In this document: positions 53,257 through 62,246 of the stretch, piece by piece
How positions within the stretch are numbered: the stretch's first letter is position 1
Layout of the letters: every line of letters begins with the position of its first letter
From: BACL27 sp947488385
GTDB taxonomy: Bacteria > Actinomycetota > Acidimicrobiia > Acidimicrobiales > Ilumatobacteraceae
Assembly (NCBI GenBank): GCA_964203655.1
Contig: CAXNMJ010000001.1
Coordinates: forward strand, 186,001 to 250,000
Direction: 5' to 3'
Length of the DNA stretch: 64,000 nucleotides
The notes under the pieces: generated by a model
Database searches by the model: none
Told to the model about the DNA's origin: nothing
The model's input: the letters and a program-made list of their open reading frames with translations, nothing else
Translations under genes and position numbers: made by a program

Positions 53257-56200
53257 TTACCAGTTAGCGAAGGTTTGCGCCATCAAATCGTCTAGTTCTT
53301 GATCGTGAATCGTCTTTGAACCAGTTGCAGGGCTACCCGACTCGACGCGCGATACGTGATGCAACGAATAGCCATCTTCTTTGAATTGCCAAATTCGGTC
53401 GTCTACAAAATATCTTGGTCCCATATTTTCTGGCTCTTCTTGCAACCACATGAGTTCTTTGGCGTTCGGATACTTCGCCAAGATCTTCTTGACCTGTTCA
53501 ATTGGAAACGGATACAACTGCTCTAGGCGCACGATGGCGAACTTTGCACCTCGCTTGTCGCGTTCGGCCATCGCGTCCCAAACAACTTTGCCGCTGCAAA
53601 AAACTATGCGGGTGACTTCGTTCGGGTTCGTAATTGATGGATCGTCGAGTACTTCTTCGAAGCTTCCAGCTGTCAACTCATTCAAAGGCGAGCGACTCTG
53701 CTTCATGCGCAACGGCTGCTTTGGCGCAAACACAACAAGTGGCTTCAACGGTGTTCGCTTCACTTGGCGGCGCAACAAATGAAAGTACTGCGCAGCTGTA
53801 GTCGGGTTGCAAACTTGAATGTTGTCTTCTGCACACAACTGCAAGAATCGCTCAATACGCGCCGACGAGTGCTCTGGCCCTTGACCTTCGAAGCCGTGTG
53901 GCAACAACAACACCAATCCGTTTTGCTGACCCCATTTATCTTCAGCTGCAACCAGATATTGGTCGATAATTATCTGCGCACCGTTGACGAAGTCGCCGAA
54001 CTGTGCTTCCCACATCACGAGAGCTTTTTGATTCGCATGCGCATATCCATATTCAAAGCCCATCGCCGCATATTCGCTTAGTAGCGAGTCGTAAACCCAG
54101 AATCGACCGGCCGCTCCTGGGATTTCTGCAATCGGCACCCAGCGCCGCTCGTCTAAGTAGTCAACCAAAGTTGAATGTCGGTGGCTGAAAGTTCCACGTC
54201 GAGTGTCTTGGCCGGCAAGTCGAACCGATGTTCCTTCAATCAGCAAACTGCCGATTGCCAACGCCTCGGCGGTTGCCCAGTCAACATCGCCGTCTTTGGC
54301 GATCAATGCATCTCGCACCTCAAATTGGCGCAACAATTTCGGGTGAACCATAAAACCTTGCGGATAACTACTTAACTGTTTTAATACTCCATCCAAAACT
54401 TGTTTTGGTGCGCCCGTTTCAATATGCGGCACCACGCCAATTGGTTTTGGTGGCTTGGCGGCAATAACTTTCTCGATGGTTTTGGCTCGTGTTTGTTCAA
54501 GCGCGCCTTGCAACTTGGCTTGATAGTCGGTCAACGACTTCTCGGCCTGTTCTACTGTGATGTCGCCTCGCCTGACCAGAGTTTCAACATAAAGTTTGCG
54601 CACGCTTCGACGCTCGGCAATGGCTTTGTACATCAACGGCTGTGTGTAACTCGGGTCGTCACCTTCGTTGTGTCCGAATCGGCGATAACAAATCATGTCG
54701 ATCACGACGTCTTTGTGAAACTTCTGGCGGTACTCAAAAGCAAGTTGCGCAACACGCACGCACGCTTCAGGGTCGTCACCGTTGACGTGAAAAATTGGTG
54801 CTTGCACTGTTTTTGCCACGTCACTGCAATATTGCGATGATCGTGCGTACTCAGGCGCCGTAGTGAAACCAATTTGGTTGTCAATTATCAAATGAATCGT
54901 TCCACCAACGCGATAACCAGATGTGTCGCTCATCGCCAAACATTCGGCCACAACACCCTGTCCGGCAAACGCGGCATCACCGTGAATAAGAAGTGGCAAC
55001 ACGCTGTATGCAAGTGGTGGGTCAATTTGATCTTGCAAAGCACGAACGGTTCCGAGCACCACAGGATTCACCGTTTCTAAGTGACTCGGATTCGAAACCA
55101 ATTCAACATGCATCTTCGCGCCGCTTTGCGCCACGAACTCGCCCACTGCGCCGAGGTGATACTTAACGTCGCCCGAGCCCTGCACCGATGACGGATCAAC
55201 GTAACCTTCGAACTCTTGAAAAATCTGGTCGTAATCTTTGCCAACAACATTTGCCAAAACGTTTAGGCGACCACGATGCGCCATACCGATAACGGTGCCT
55301 TGCATTTTTTCATCGGTTGCAAGATTGAGCACTTTGTCCAAAATTGGTATCGCTGATTCTGCACCTTCAAGACCAAATCGTTTTGTGCCGACATACTTTG
55401 TCGACAAAAATCTTTCGAATGCCTCAGCGGCGTTCAATCGCTCGAGAACTCTGATCTTGTCAACGGCAAAGTCGTTTCGCTTAACGCCCTCGAAATGTTC
55501 TTGAATCCATCGCTGTTCATCTGTGTTCTGAATATGCATGTATTCAACGCCAATGGTTCGGCAATACGCATCACGCAAAACCCCCAACAACTCACCCAAG
55601 GTTGACCGAGTTACACCGCCAACACCACCAGTCAAAAATTCGCGGTCCAAGTCCCACACTGTCAAGCCGTATGTTGCAGGGTCAAGTTCGCGTGGCATTC
55701 GCGGAGCGCGCCAATGCAACGGGTCAAGATCGGCAATCAAGTGACCGCGCACTCGATGCACGCGAATCAAAGTTGCAATTTGCATCTGTTTTTCTAGCAG
55801 TGCATCTTCGCTATCAAGAGAGTTCGAGTCATCGCGCCACTTGACCGATTCGTACGGCACACCAAGGCTGTTGAAGACATCGGCGTAGAAGTCATGTTCA
55901 CCAATCAAAAGTTCGTGAACGTATTTCAAGAACATTCCGCTCTCTGCACCTTGAATTATTCGATGGTCATATGTGCTTGTCAGGGTCACAACTTTCGACA
56001 CGCCGAGGCGACCCAGCGCGCGTTCATCACTGCCCTGAAACTCGGCGGGATAGTCAATTGTTCCGACGCCAACGATCAAACCTTGGCCGACCATCAATCG
56101 TGGCACCGACTGCTGCGTGCCGATTGTGCCGGGGTTCGTCAAACTTATGTTTGCGCCTTGAAAATCTTCAAGCGTCAACTTATTGGCTTTGACTTTACGG

Positions 56201-56994
56201 ATGATGTCTTCGTAGGTCAGCAAGAATCCTGCAAAATCCAGAGTGTCGGCATTTCGCAAAACTGGCACGACCAAACTTCTTTGACCTTTGCCTTTGTCGA
56301 CATCCACGGCCAGCCCCATATTCACGTGGGTAAATTTCTTGATCTGGGGTTTGCCTTGTTCGTCGGCAACGTAGACATGCTTCATGTTCGGCACCGCATC
56401 TGCGATCGCCCGAACAACTGCGTAACCAATTAGATGCGTGAAACTAATTTTGCTTTCACCGCTGCGCTCTCGATAGCCGTTGATCACTTTTCGGTTTACT
56501 TCAAGAAGTTTTGCCGGCACTTGACGCACACTTGTCGCGGTCGGCACACCGATGCTCGACTCCATGTTGGTTGCGATCACTGCTGAGACTCCGCGCAATG
56601 GCTCGGGCTCGACGACTTCAAGCGGCGTCAACTCAACTGGCGGATACACAACAGCAGGTCGCGGTGCGCGCGGTTGTGTTTCTGGCGAGATCGGTTCTTT
56701 AACTGTTGGCGTCTTGCCCGATGCTGCTTTGGTCAATTTCGAAGCCGCAACTGGGGCGACCGGCGCTGACACTGACTCGACTACGAAATCATCTAAATCA
56801 TTGACTGCATCAAAAGATGGTCTGACCAGTTCACCAGTCGGGTCGGCTTTCGGCGCACCTACCGGCTTGTAGTCGCTAAAAAATTCACGCCACGCGGCCG
56901 ACAAACTTTGTGGTTCGTCGCGGTAGCGCTCGTACATCTCCTCGACTAGCCAGGAGTTTGCACCAAAATCTTCCGTATTCGACTGTTCAACCAT
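53257..56994 (-). CDS. kgd: Multifunctional 2-oxoglutarate decarboxylase / dehydrogenase E1 with fused E2 domain
   Basis: 1245 residues. A short helical start (SWLVEEMYERYRDEPQSLSAAWREFF) and a Pro/Ala-rich linker precede an E2-like acyltransferase domain without lipoyl domain (VNRKVINGYRERSGE ... TYDHRIIQGAESGMFLKYVHE). The thiamine-diphosphate E1 part begins near residue 390, with GMAHRGRLNVLANVVGK, HGDAAFAGQGVVAE, NNQIGFTT-like text and RRFGHNEGDDPSYTQPLMY. This fusion is the actinobacterial OdhA/Kgd type, in the TCA cycle. TACGAT on the minus strand is seven bases before the ATG, with no Shine-Dalgarno. Confidence 0.95.
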   Translation of the reverse strand: MVEQSNTEDFGANSWLVEEMYERYRDEPQSLSAAWREFFSDYKPVGAPKADPTGELVRPSFDAVNDLDDFVVESVSAPVAPVAASKLTKAASGKTPTVKEPISPETQPRAPRPAVVYPPVELTPLEVVEPEPLRGVSAVIATNMESSIGVPTATSVRQVPAKLLEVNRKVINGYRERSGESKISFTHLIGYAVVRAIADAVPNMKHVYVADEQGKPQIKKFTHVNMGLAVDVDKGKGQRSLVVPVLRNADTLDFAGFLLTYEDIIRKVKANKLTLEDFQGANISLTNPGTIGTQQSVPRLMVGQGLIVGVGTIDYPAEFQGSDERALGRLGVSKVVTLTSTYDHRIIQGAESGMFLKYVHELLIGEHDFYADVFNSLGVPYESVKWRDDSNSLDSEDALLEKQMQIATLIRVHRVRGHLIADLDPLHWRAPRMPRELDPATYGLTVWDLDREFLTGGVGGVTRSTLGELLGVLRDAYCRTIGVEYMHIQNTDEQRWIQEHFEGVKRNDFAVDKIRVLERLNAAEAFERFLSTKYVGTKRFGLEGAESAIPILDKVLNLATDEKMQGTVIGMAHRGRLNVLANVVGKDYDQIFQEFEGYVDPSSVQGSGDVKYHLGAVGEFVAQSGAKMHVELVSNPSHLETVNPVVLGTVRALQDQIDPPLAYSVLPLLIHGDAAFAGQGVVAECLAMSDTSGYRVGGTIHLIIDNQIGFTTAPEYARSSQYCSDVAKTVQAPIFHVNGDDPEACVRVAQLAFEYRQKFHKDVVIDMICYRRFGHNEGDDPSYTQPLMYKAIAERRSVRKLYVETLVRRGDITVEQAEKSLTDYQAKLQGALEQTRAKTIEKVIAAKPPKPIGVVPHIETGAPKQVLDGVLKQLSSYPQGFMVHPKLLRQFEVRDALIAKDGDVDWATAEALAIGSLLIEGTSVRLAGQDTRRGTFSHRHSTLVDYLDERRWVPIAEIPGAAGRFWVYDSLLSEYAAMGFEYGYAHANQKALVMWEAQFGDFVNGAQIIIDQYLVAAEDKWGQQNGLVLLLPHGFEGQGPEHSSARIERFLQLCAEDNIQVCNPTTAAQYFHLLRRQVKRTPLKPLVVFAPKQPLRMKQSRSPLNELTAGSFEEVLDDPSITNPNEVTRIVFCSGKVVWDAMAERDKRGAKFAIVRLEQLYPFPIEQVKKILAKYPNAKELMWLQEEPENMGPRYFVDDRIWQFKEDGYSLHHVSRVESGSPATGSKTIHDQELDDLMAQTFANW

Positions 56995-57001
56995 CAGTTA
57001 C

Positions 57002-57007
57002 ATCGTA
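57002..57007 (-). promoter_or_regulatory. Candidate leaderless promoter -10 of kgd
   Basis: TACGAT on the minus strand, seven bases before the ATG at 56994, in a gap of only 20 bp to the upstream gene. Confidence 0.35.
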
Positions 57008-57014
57008 ACGATGA

Positions 57015-57752
57015 TTATTTAAGAAGAACCTCTGAGGCAATCCAAAGAATCAACCACAAGACGCCACCCGTGATAATCGCGTTTTTATGCGACTCATACG
57101 GCCAGAGAAGTTTGTTTGTTGCTGCAGTTCCACCAAGAAGACCGAGAGCGTTGATCTGCAAAATTGCTGCCAGTACTACGCCGATAATCAACAGTGTCAT
57201 TGCATTGCTTGACGTCGCATTTGGAAACGCTGCTGGGTAAAAGTGTGCAGGTCCGACCATGAACCACAACATCGAGAATGAGAAAATAAAGTTCTGACGC
57301 GAAACGAGCAAAGCCTTTCGACCTGCACCTGCTGCAGCAGGGTCGGCAGCTGCGCCACCCAAAACATTGACAGCATTAGCCAAAACAACTTTTTGATTTT
57401 TCCAGATGACCATCCACACGTTGGCGGCCATCAAAGTTCCGAGAATCATGCCAATTGAAATCGTCACCTTGTGGGCGTCGCCACTACGTGTCCAGTAATT
57501 TTCAACAACACCGGTGATCAACAAGCCTGTTCCCAGAGTTGCGATTGCCGCCCAGCGGAACCACCACAATGCTCGACGAGCAACTTTGTCTAGGGTCAAC
57601 ATTCGAGCTTTGCCCTCATCGCCATAGGCAGCGAGTGCTGGCACTTGCACGAGATTGAAGTAATACAACATTCCGATCCAAGTAATACCCACGAGAATGT
57701 GCACATAACGGAGCAGAAAATCTCCAATGAAAGCCTGATCAAGTAATTGCAT
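57015..57752 (-). CDS. PuuD-like membrane protein (urate hydroxylase N-terminal domain type)
   Basis: 245 residues with about six membrane helices. Conserved histidines and aromatic residues in FLLRYVHILVGITWIGMLYYFN resemble the membrane domain (DUF989) of PuuD. The C-terminal cytochrome c domain of full PuuD is missing. No purine genes are adjacent, so urate hydroxylation is uncertain. A strong Shine-Dalgarno, AAAGGGG, lies seven bases before the ATG. Confidence 0.72.
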   Translation of the reverse strand: MQLLDQAFIGDFLLRYVHILVGITWIGMLYYFNLVQVPALAAYGDEGKARMLTLDKVARRALWWFRWAAIATLGTGLLITGVVENYWTRSGDAHKVTISIGMILGTLMAANVWMVIWKNQKVVLANAVNVLGGAAADPAAAGAGRKALLVSRQNFIFSFSMLWFMVGPAHFYPAAFPNATSSNAMTLLIIGVVLAAILQINALGLLGGTAATNKLLWPYESHKNAIITGGVLWLILWIASEVLLK

Positions 57753-57827
57753 ATTTACCCCTTTGGGTATCGAGTTGAACTTGTAAATAATTTAGCACGG
57801 CTCGTGGGCAAGTAGGTTGTATGGCTG

Positions 57828-59507
57828 ATGGCTGCCGAATTTATTTACACCTGCTACAAACTCGCCCGCTTCTACCCACCAGACAGAACGGTCCTCGAGA
57901 ATATTTCACTTTCTTTTTACCCAGGCGCCAAGATTGGCGTGCTCGGGTCAAACGGCAGTGGCAAGTCAAGCCTGCTGAAAATTATGGCCGGCCTAGATGA
58001 CGGCTTCACTGGCGAAGCTCGACTTACTCCTGGTTTTTCTGTTGGCTTGCTTGAACAAGAACCAAAACTTGACCCGGCGAAAAATGTTCTCGAAAACGTC
58101 ATGGAAGGCGTCGCTCCGATTCGCGATCTGCTCGCCGAATACGAAAAAGTTACGGCGATGTGGGGCGAACCCGATGCTGACTTCGACAAAGTCGGAGCGC
58201 TTCAAGCAAAACTCGAAGCAAAGATCAACGCCGTTGACGCGTGGAGCCTCGAGCGCAACGTCGAAATTGCAATGGATGCATTGCGTTGCCCGCCAAACGA
58301 AAGCGATGTCACCAAACTTTCGGGCGGTGAGCGACGACGTGTTGCACTATGCAGACTGTTGCTGAGTCGACCAGATCTTTTGTTGCTTGACGAACCCACC
58401 AACCACCTTGACGCCGAAAGTGTCGACTGGCTCGAAAGATTTTTACAAGATTATTCGGGCACTGTCGTCGCAATCACGCACGACCGTTACTTTCTAGACA
58501 ACGTCGCCAAGTGGATTCTTGAACTTGATCGCGGCAAGGGCATTCCGTTTGAAGGCAACTATTCAAGTTGGCTCGAACAAAAACAAGAGCGACTAGGTCG
58601 TGAAGAAAAAGCCAACGAGTCACGCAAGCGAACTTTGCAACGCGAACTTGAGTGGGTTCGCATGGCACCCAAAGCCAGACAATCAAAAGGCAAGGCTCGA
58701 CTCGCTGCATACGACAAGTTGCATGCCGAAGCGCAAGCCGCCGAACGCGGCGACAACAAACTTGAAATTGCAATTCCACCAGGTCCACGACTTGGCGATG
58801 TCGTAATTGAAGTTAAAAACCTTTCAAAGGGTTACGGCGATCGCCTGCTGATCGAAGATTTGACATTCAACTTGCCGCCTGCCGGCATCGTCGGCATCAT
58901 CGGCGCAAACGGTGCAGGTAAGACGACTCTTTTCCGAATGATCACCGGTCAAGAAAAACCAGACTCGGGTGGCATCACGGTTGGTGACACTGTGGCTCTC
59001 AGCTATGTCGATCAAAGTCGCGACACGCTGAACGCCGACGCTTCGGTATACGAAGAAATCACCGATGGCGTCGAAGTGATGAAAGTTGGCAACCGCGAGA
59101 TCAACGGTCGTGCTTATGTTGCAAGTTTCAACTTCAAAGGTAGCGACCAACAAAAACGCGTGGGTGATCTTTCGGGCGGTGAACGCAATCGCGTGCACCT
59201 AGCAAAATTGCTCAAAAATGCCGGCAACGTTCTGTTGCTCGACGAACCGACAAACGACCTTGATATTGACACACTCCGTGCTCTTGAAACATCTCTTGAA
59301 AGTTTTCCGGGCTGTGTGGTCGTGATCAGTCACGACCGCTGGTTCTTGGACCGTATTGCGACACACGTTTTAGCTTTCGAAGGCGACAGCCAAGTTCGAT
59401 GGTTCGAAGGTAACTTCACCGACTACGAGGCTTGGCGCAAGAAAGAACTCGGTATTTCTGCCGATCAGCCAAGACGAATCAAGTACAAGCCACTTTCGCG
59501 AAAGTAA
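57828..59507 (+). CDS. ettA: Energy-dependent translational throttle protein EttA
   Basis: 559 residues, ABC-F. First cassette: GSNGSGKSSLLK, LSGGERRRVALCRLLL, LLLDEPTNHLD. The linker carries the P-site-tRNA interaction motif region (about 240-310, rich in Arg/Lys). Second cassette: GANGAGKTTLF, DLSGGERNRVHLAKLL, LLLDEPTNDLD. It gates translation initiation according to ATP/ADP. TAGGTT lies ten bases before the ATG. Confidence 0.95.
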   Translation: MAAEFIYTCYKLARFYPPDRTVLENISLSFYPGAKIGVLGSNGSGKSSLLKIMAGLDDGFTGEARLTPGFSVGLLEQEPKLDPAKNVLENVMEGVAPIRDLLAEYEKVTAMWGEPDADFDKVGALQAKLEAKINAVDAWSLERNVEIAMDALRCPPNESDVTKLSGGERRRVALCRLLLSRPDLLLLDEPTNHLDAESVDWLERFLQDYSGTVVAITHDRYFLDNVAKWILELDRGKGIPFEGNYSSWLEQKQERLGREEKANESRKRTLQRELEWVRMAPKARQSKGKARLAAYDKLHAEAQAAERGDNKLEIAIPPGPRLGDVVIEVKNLSKGYGDRLLIEDLTFNLPPAGIVGIIGANGAGKTTLFRMITGQEKPDSGGITVGDTVALSYVDQSRDTLNADASVYEEITDGVEVMKVGNREINGRAYVASFNFKGSDQQKRVGDLSGGERNRVHLAKLLKNAGNVLLLDEPTNDLDIDTLRALETSLESFPGCVVVISHDRWFLDRIATHVLAFEGDSQVRWFEGNFTDYEAWRKKELGISADQPRRIKYKPLSRK

Positions 59508-59511
59508 GCAA

Positions 59512-59847
59512 ATGGCAAAGTCGTCACAAAATTCATCGCTCGCGCTGCGCAACATTCGCATCATCTGTTCGGGTGTTTTCGTTGCCGGAATCGCGGGCAT
59601 GATCATCACTTCAATTGCCGGCAACAATGTCGGGGTCGTAAACACAATCGGCGGCACCACGGCGATTGCAGCACTCGTGTTGTTGGTGGCGACAATCAGC
59701 GCAAGCACTTCGCGACCAGAAGTTTTTGACGATGCGCAAGCCGAGCGACTTGAGCAGCAAATCGTCAAATTGACAAAAGCCGGAGCAAACGAGACCGAGG
59801 TTCGCGAACTTGTACGCCAAGCGACTCAACTGGGTCGAAAATCTTGA
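59512..59847 (+). CDS. Hypothetical two-helix membrane protein
   Basis: 111 residues. Two hydrophobic segments (about 17-36 and 44-64) are followed by a soluble helical tail rich in Glu/Arg (DDAQAERLEQQIVKLTKAGANETEVRELVRQA). No family recognised. It is four bases after ettA and overlaps the cysQ-like start by four bases. Confidence 0.68.
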   Translation: MAKSSQNSSLALRNIRIICSGVFVAGIAGMIITSIAGNNVGVVNTIGGTTAIAALVLLVATISASTSRPEVFDDAQAERLEQQIVKLTKAGANETEVRELVRQATQLGRKS

Positions 59848-60623
59848 ACAGCGTCGATCACAGCAGTGATCATGAATTTGCTACATATTTGGCAACACAG
59901 GCTGGCAAATATCTAGTTGAGTTGCGCAACGATTTAGTCGCCCGCGGTTTTTACGGCTGGGATCTCAAAGATGCTGGAGATGCAATGGCCCAAGAATTTT
60001 TAATGTCGCAACTTCGTGAGTTTCGTCCAGATGATGCAGTGCTGAGCGAAGAAGCGCTTGACACTACAAAAAGGCTGAGCGCCGAACGCGTTTGGATAAT
60101 TGACCCGCTCGATGGCACCCAAGAGTTCAGCGAGCCCGACCGCAGCGATTGGGCGGTGCATATCGCGTTGTGGCAACGCGATGAAACCAAGCATGGCAAT
60201 CTCGCAGTTGCCGCCGTCAGTTTGCCGGCAATAGAAATAACTTTGAGCACGAACCCTGCGCCGACTCTGCCACCCAAACACGATGGTCCACCTCGTTTGG
60301 TTGTTTCAAGAACTCGAACTCCGCGTGAAGCCGTGATCGTTGCCGAAGCGCTTGGTTGCGATGCGATGCGTCTCGGCTCGGCCGGCGCAAAAGCAATGTC
60401 GGTAGTTCTTGGCGAATGCGATATCTATTTGCACACAGGTGGCCAACACCAATGGGATTCAGCCGCGCCAGTTGCAGTAGCTCGCGCTGCGGGTCTCTTC
60501 ACAAGTCGCATCGACGGCTCTCCCCTTATATATAACGAGCAAGACACTTGGCTTCCTGATCTAATCATTTGCCGCCCTGAACTTGCCGAACCAGTTCTCG
60601 CCGCACTCGCCGAAGTTGACTAG
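59844..60623 (+). CDS. Inositol monophosphatase superfamily, 3'(2'),5'-bisphosphate nucleotidase (CysQ)-like
   Basis: 259 residues from a TTG overlapping the previous stop (TTGA). Metal-binding motifs are LSEEALD, WIIDPLDGTQEF and WDSAAPVAVARAAG. The layout fits CysQ-like PAP phosphatases, which recycle the by-product of sulfate transfer. The substrate is inferred from the D-G-T-x-E/N-F motif only. Confidence 0.82.
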   Translation: MNSVDHSSDHEFATYLATQAGKYLVELRNDLVARGFYGWDLKDAGDAMAQEFLMSQLREFRPDDAVLSEEALDTTKRLSAERVWIIDPLDGTQEFSEPDRSDWAVHIALWQRDETKHGNLAVAAVSLPAIEITLSTNPAPTLPPKHDGPPRLVVSRTRTPREAVIVAEALGCDAMRLGSAGAKAMSVVLGECDIYLHTGGQHQWDSAAPVAVARAAGLFTSRIDGSPLIYNEQDTWLPDLIICRPELAEPVLAALAEVD

Positions 60624-60637
60624 AAAGTCTCTAGACC

Positions 60638-61297
60638 ATGCGCGTGATCATCGCTAATTGCAGCGTCACTTACGAAGGTCGACTTGCGGCCTCATTGCCC
60701 GAAGCAACTCGATTGATAATGATCAAAGCCGACGGTTGCCTGGCGATCCACGCTGACGGCGGTGCGTACAAACCATTGAATTGGATGAACGCGCCGAACA
60801 CATTTGAAGAACTCGCAGATCGTTTGGTTGTTCGCAATCCGAAAGGCGAAACACTGACTGTCCACCTTCATAATGTCATTTCTGACTTCAGTCACGAACT
60901 GGGTCAAGATCCAGGTCTCATCAAAGACGGTGTCGAAGCAGATTTACAAGTTCTGCTCGCAGCAATGCCCGAGACGATTGAACCAGGGTTGATTCTGATT
61001 CGTCGAGAGTATCCAACTGCTGTCGGGCCGGTCGATTTGCTTTGCCGTGATGCAAACGGGCAAACAGTTGCAGTTGAAATTAAACGACGTGGCGAAATTG
61101 ATGGTGTCGAGCAACTGACTCGTTATCTAGATTGTCTTCACGCCGACTCGTCGCTTGGCAAAATTCGTGGAATTTTCGTCGCCCAATCAATCAAGCCGCA
61201 GGCAAAAGTGCTGGCTGAAAGCAGAAAAATTGGCTGGTGCGAAGTCGACTACGACGAACTTCGCGGCAAAAAAACTGACGACCTAAAACTCTTCTAA
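60638..61297 (+). CDS. nucS: Mismatch-specific endonuclease NucS (EndoMS)
   Basis: 219 residues. The N-terminal dimer/DNA-binding half begins MRVIIANCSVTYEGRL. The C-terminal RecB-like nuclease has YPTAVGPVDLLCRD and VAVEIKRRGEIDGVEQL. It ends in DDLKLF, a beta-clamp binding motif. Actinobacteria without MutS/MutL use NucS for mismatch repair. It follows the cysQ-like gene by 14 bases. Confidence 0.96.
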   Translation: MRVIIANCSVTYEGRLAASLPEATRLIMIKADGCLAIHADGGAYKPLNWMNAPNTFEELADRLVVRNPKGETLTVHLHNVISDFSHELGQDPGLIKDGVEADLQVLLAAMPETIEPGLILIRREYPTAVGPVDLLCRDANGQTVAVEIKRRGEIDGVEQLTRYLDCLHADSSLGKIRGIFVAQSIKPQAKVLAESRKIGWCEVDYDELRGKKTDDLKLF

Positions 61298-62221
61298 CTA
61301 TTTTTTCTGAGGTTGTGGCCAAGTGCCGTCGCGGCCATCCATGCCTGCGTTCAGCCGTGCTTTGGCCATCATCTCTTCGACGATTGGTCCGAGTTTTGTC
61401 GGGTCTTCAACAGGTTTATTGGTTGGCCCACGATGCCAACCTTCGGCGATGGCCAATACGTCACCGCTTGCTTCAAACACACGGCCGGTAATACCCGCAG
61501 ACTCGCTCGAGGCCAACCACGTAACAATCGGCGCGATCCACTTTGGTGATCGTTGCTCACGCTCGGCTTCAGTTTCAGGAGCAGGCCCGAGATTTTCTGT
61601 CATTCGTGTTAGCGCAACCGGCGCGACCGCATTAACAGTCACTCCATAACGAGCCAATTCGAGCGAGGCGATGTTTGTGAACGCAGCGATGCCAGCTTTT
61701 GCTGCACCGTAATTTGTTTGGCCCACGTTGCCATAAATTCCTGAAACCGAAGACGTATTAATGATTCTTCCGTCAACTGGTTTGCCCGCTTTGCTTTGGT
61801 CGCGCCAATAAGCCGCTGCATGACGCGAAGGCGCAAAAGTGCCTTTGAGGTGAACCTTGATAACTGCATCCCACTCTTCTTCGCTCATGTTGGCCAACAT
61901 TCGGTCTCGCAAGATTCCGGCGTTGTTCACAACTGCATGCAAGTCACCAAACGTTTCAACAGCCATCTTGATCAGACGCTCGGCTCCATCCCATGAAGAG
62001 ATGTCGTCGCCATTTGCAATCGCTTTGCCGCCCATCGCTTCAATTTCATTGACTACTTGTTGCGCCGGAGACTCGTCGCCGCCCTTGCCGTCAACGCCGG
62101 CTCCGACGTCATTCACGACGACTAAAGCACCGTGTTTAGCCAGACTCAAAGCGTGTTCACGCCCAATTCCGCGACCTGAACCAGTGACAACAACTACTCG
62201 ACCTTCACATAAGCGACTCAT
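61298..62221 (-). CDS. Short-chain dehydrogenase/reductase
   Basis: About 307 residues from the ATG at 62221. The Rossmann motif is VVVTGSGRGIGREHALSLAKHG, with NNAGILRDRM, and catalytic Ser and Tyr/Lys in NTSSVSGIYGNVGQTNYGAAKAG. The C-terminal extension resembles the (3R)-hydroxyacyl-CoA dehydrogenase branch (multifunctional beta-oxidation enzyme type). Cofactor is probably NAD. Its stop abuts the nucS stop. Confidence 0.88.
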   Translation of the reverse strand: MSRLCEGRVVVVTGSGRGIGREHALSLAKHGALVVVNDVGAGVDGKGGDESPAQQVVNEIEAMGGKAIANGDDISSWDGAERLIKMAVETFGDLHAVVNNAGILRDRMLANMSEEEWDAVIKVHLKGTFAPSRHAAAYWRDQSKAGKPVDGRIINTSSVSGIYGNVGQTNYGAAKAGIAAFTNIASLELARYGVTVNAVAPVALTRMTENLGPAPETEAEREQRSPKWIAPIVTWLASSESAGITGRVFEASGDVLAIAEGWHRGPTNKPVEDPTKLGPIVEEMMAKARLNAGMDGRDGTWPQPQKK

Positions 62222-62229
62222 GGCGAAGA

Positions 62230-62246
62230 ACTCTAGCCTGAGGCTC
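62230..62246. promoter_or_regulatory. Overlapping divergent -10 elements between SDR and geranylgeranyl-reductase-like genes
   Basis: Minus-strand TAGAGT (62235-62230) lies eight bases before the SDR ATG. Plus-strand TAGCCT (62234-62239) lies seven bases before the GTG at 62247. The two share the central TA of a CTAG. Confidence 0.4.

Noticed and set aside
61857..62246. A 130-residue N-terminal extension of the geranylgeranyl-reductase-like protein
   Set aside because: It is antisense to the conserved SDR coding region and has low-complexity composition; the FAD domain begins right after the GTG at 62247.
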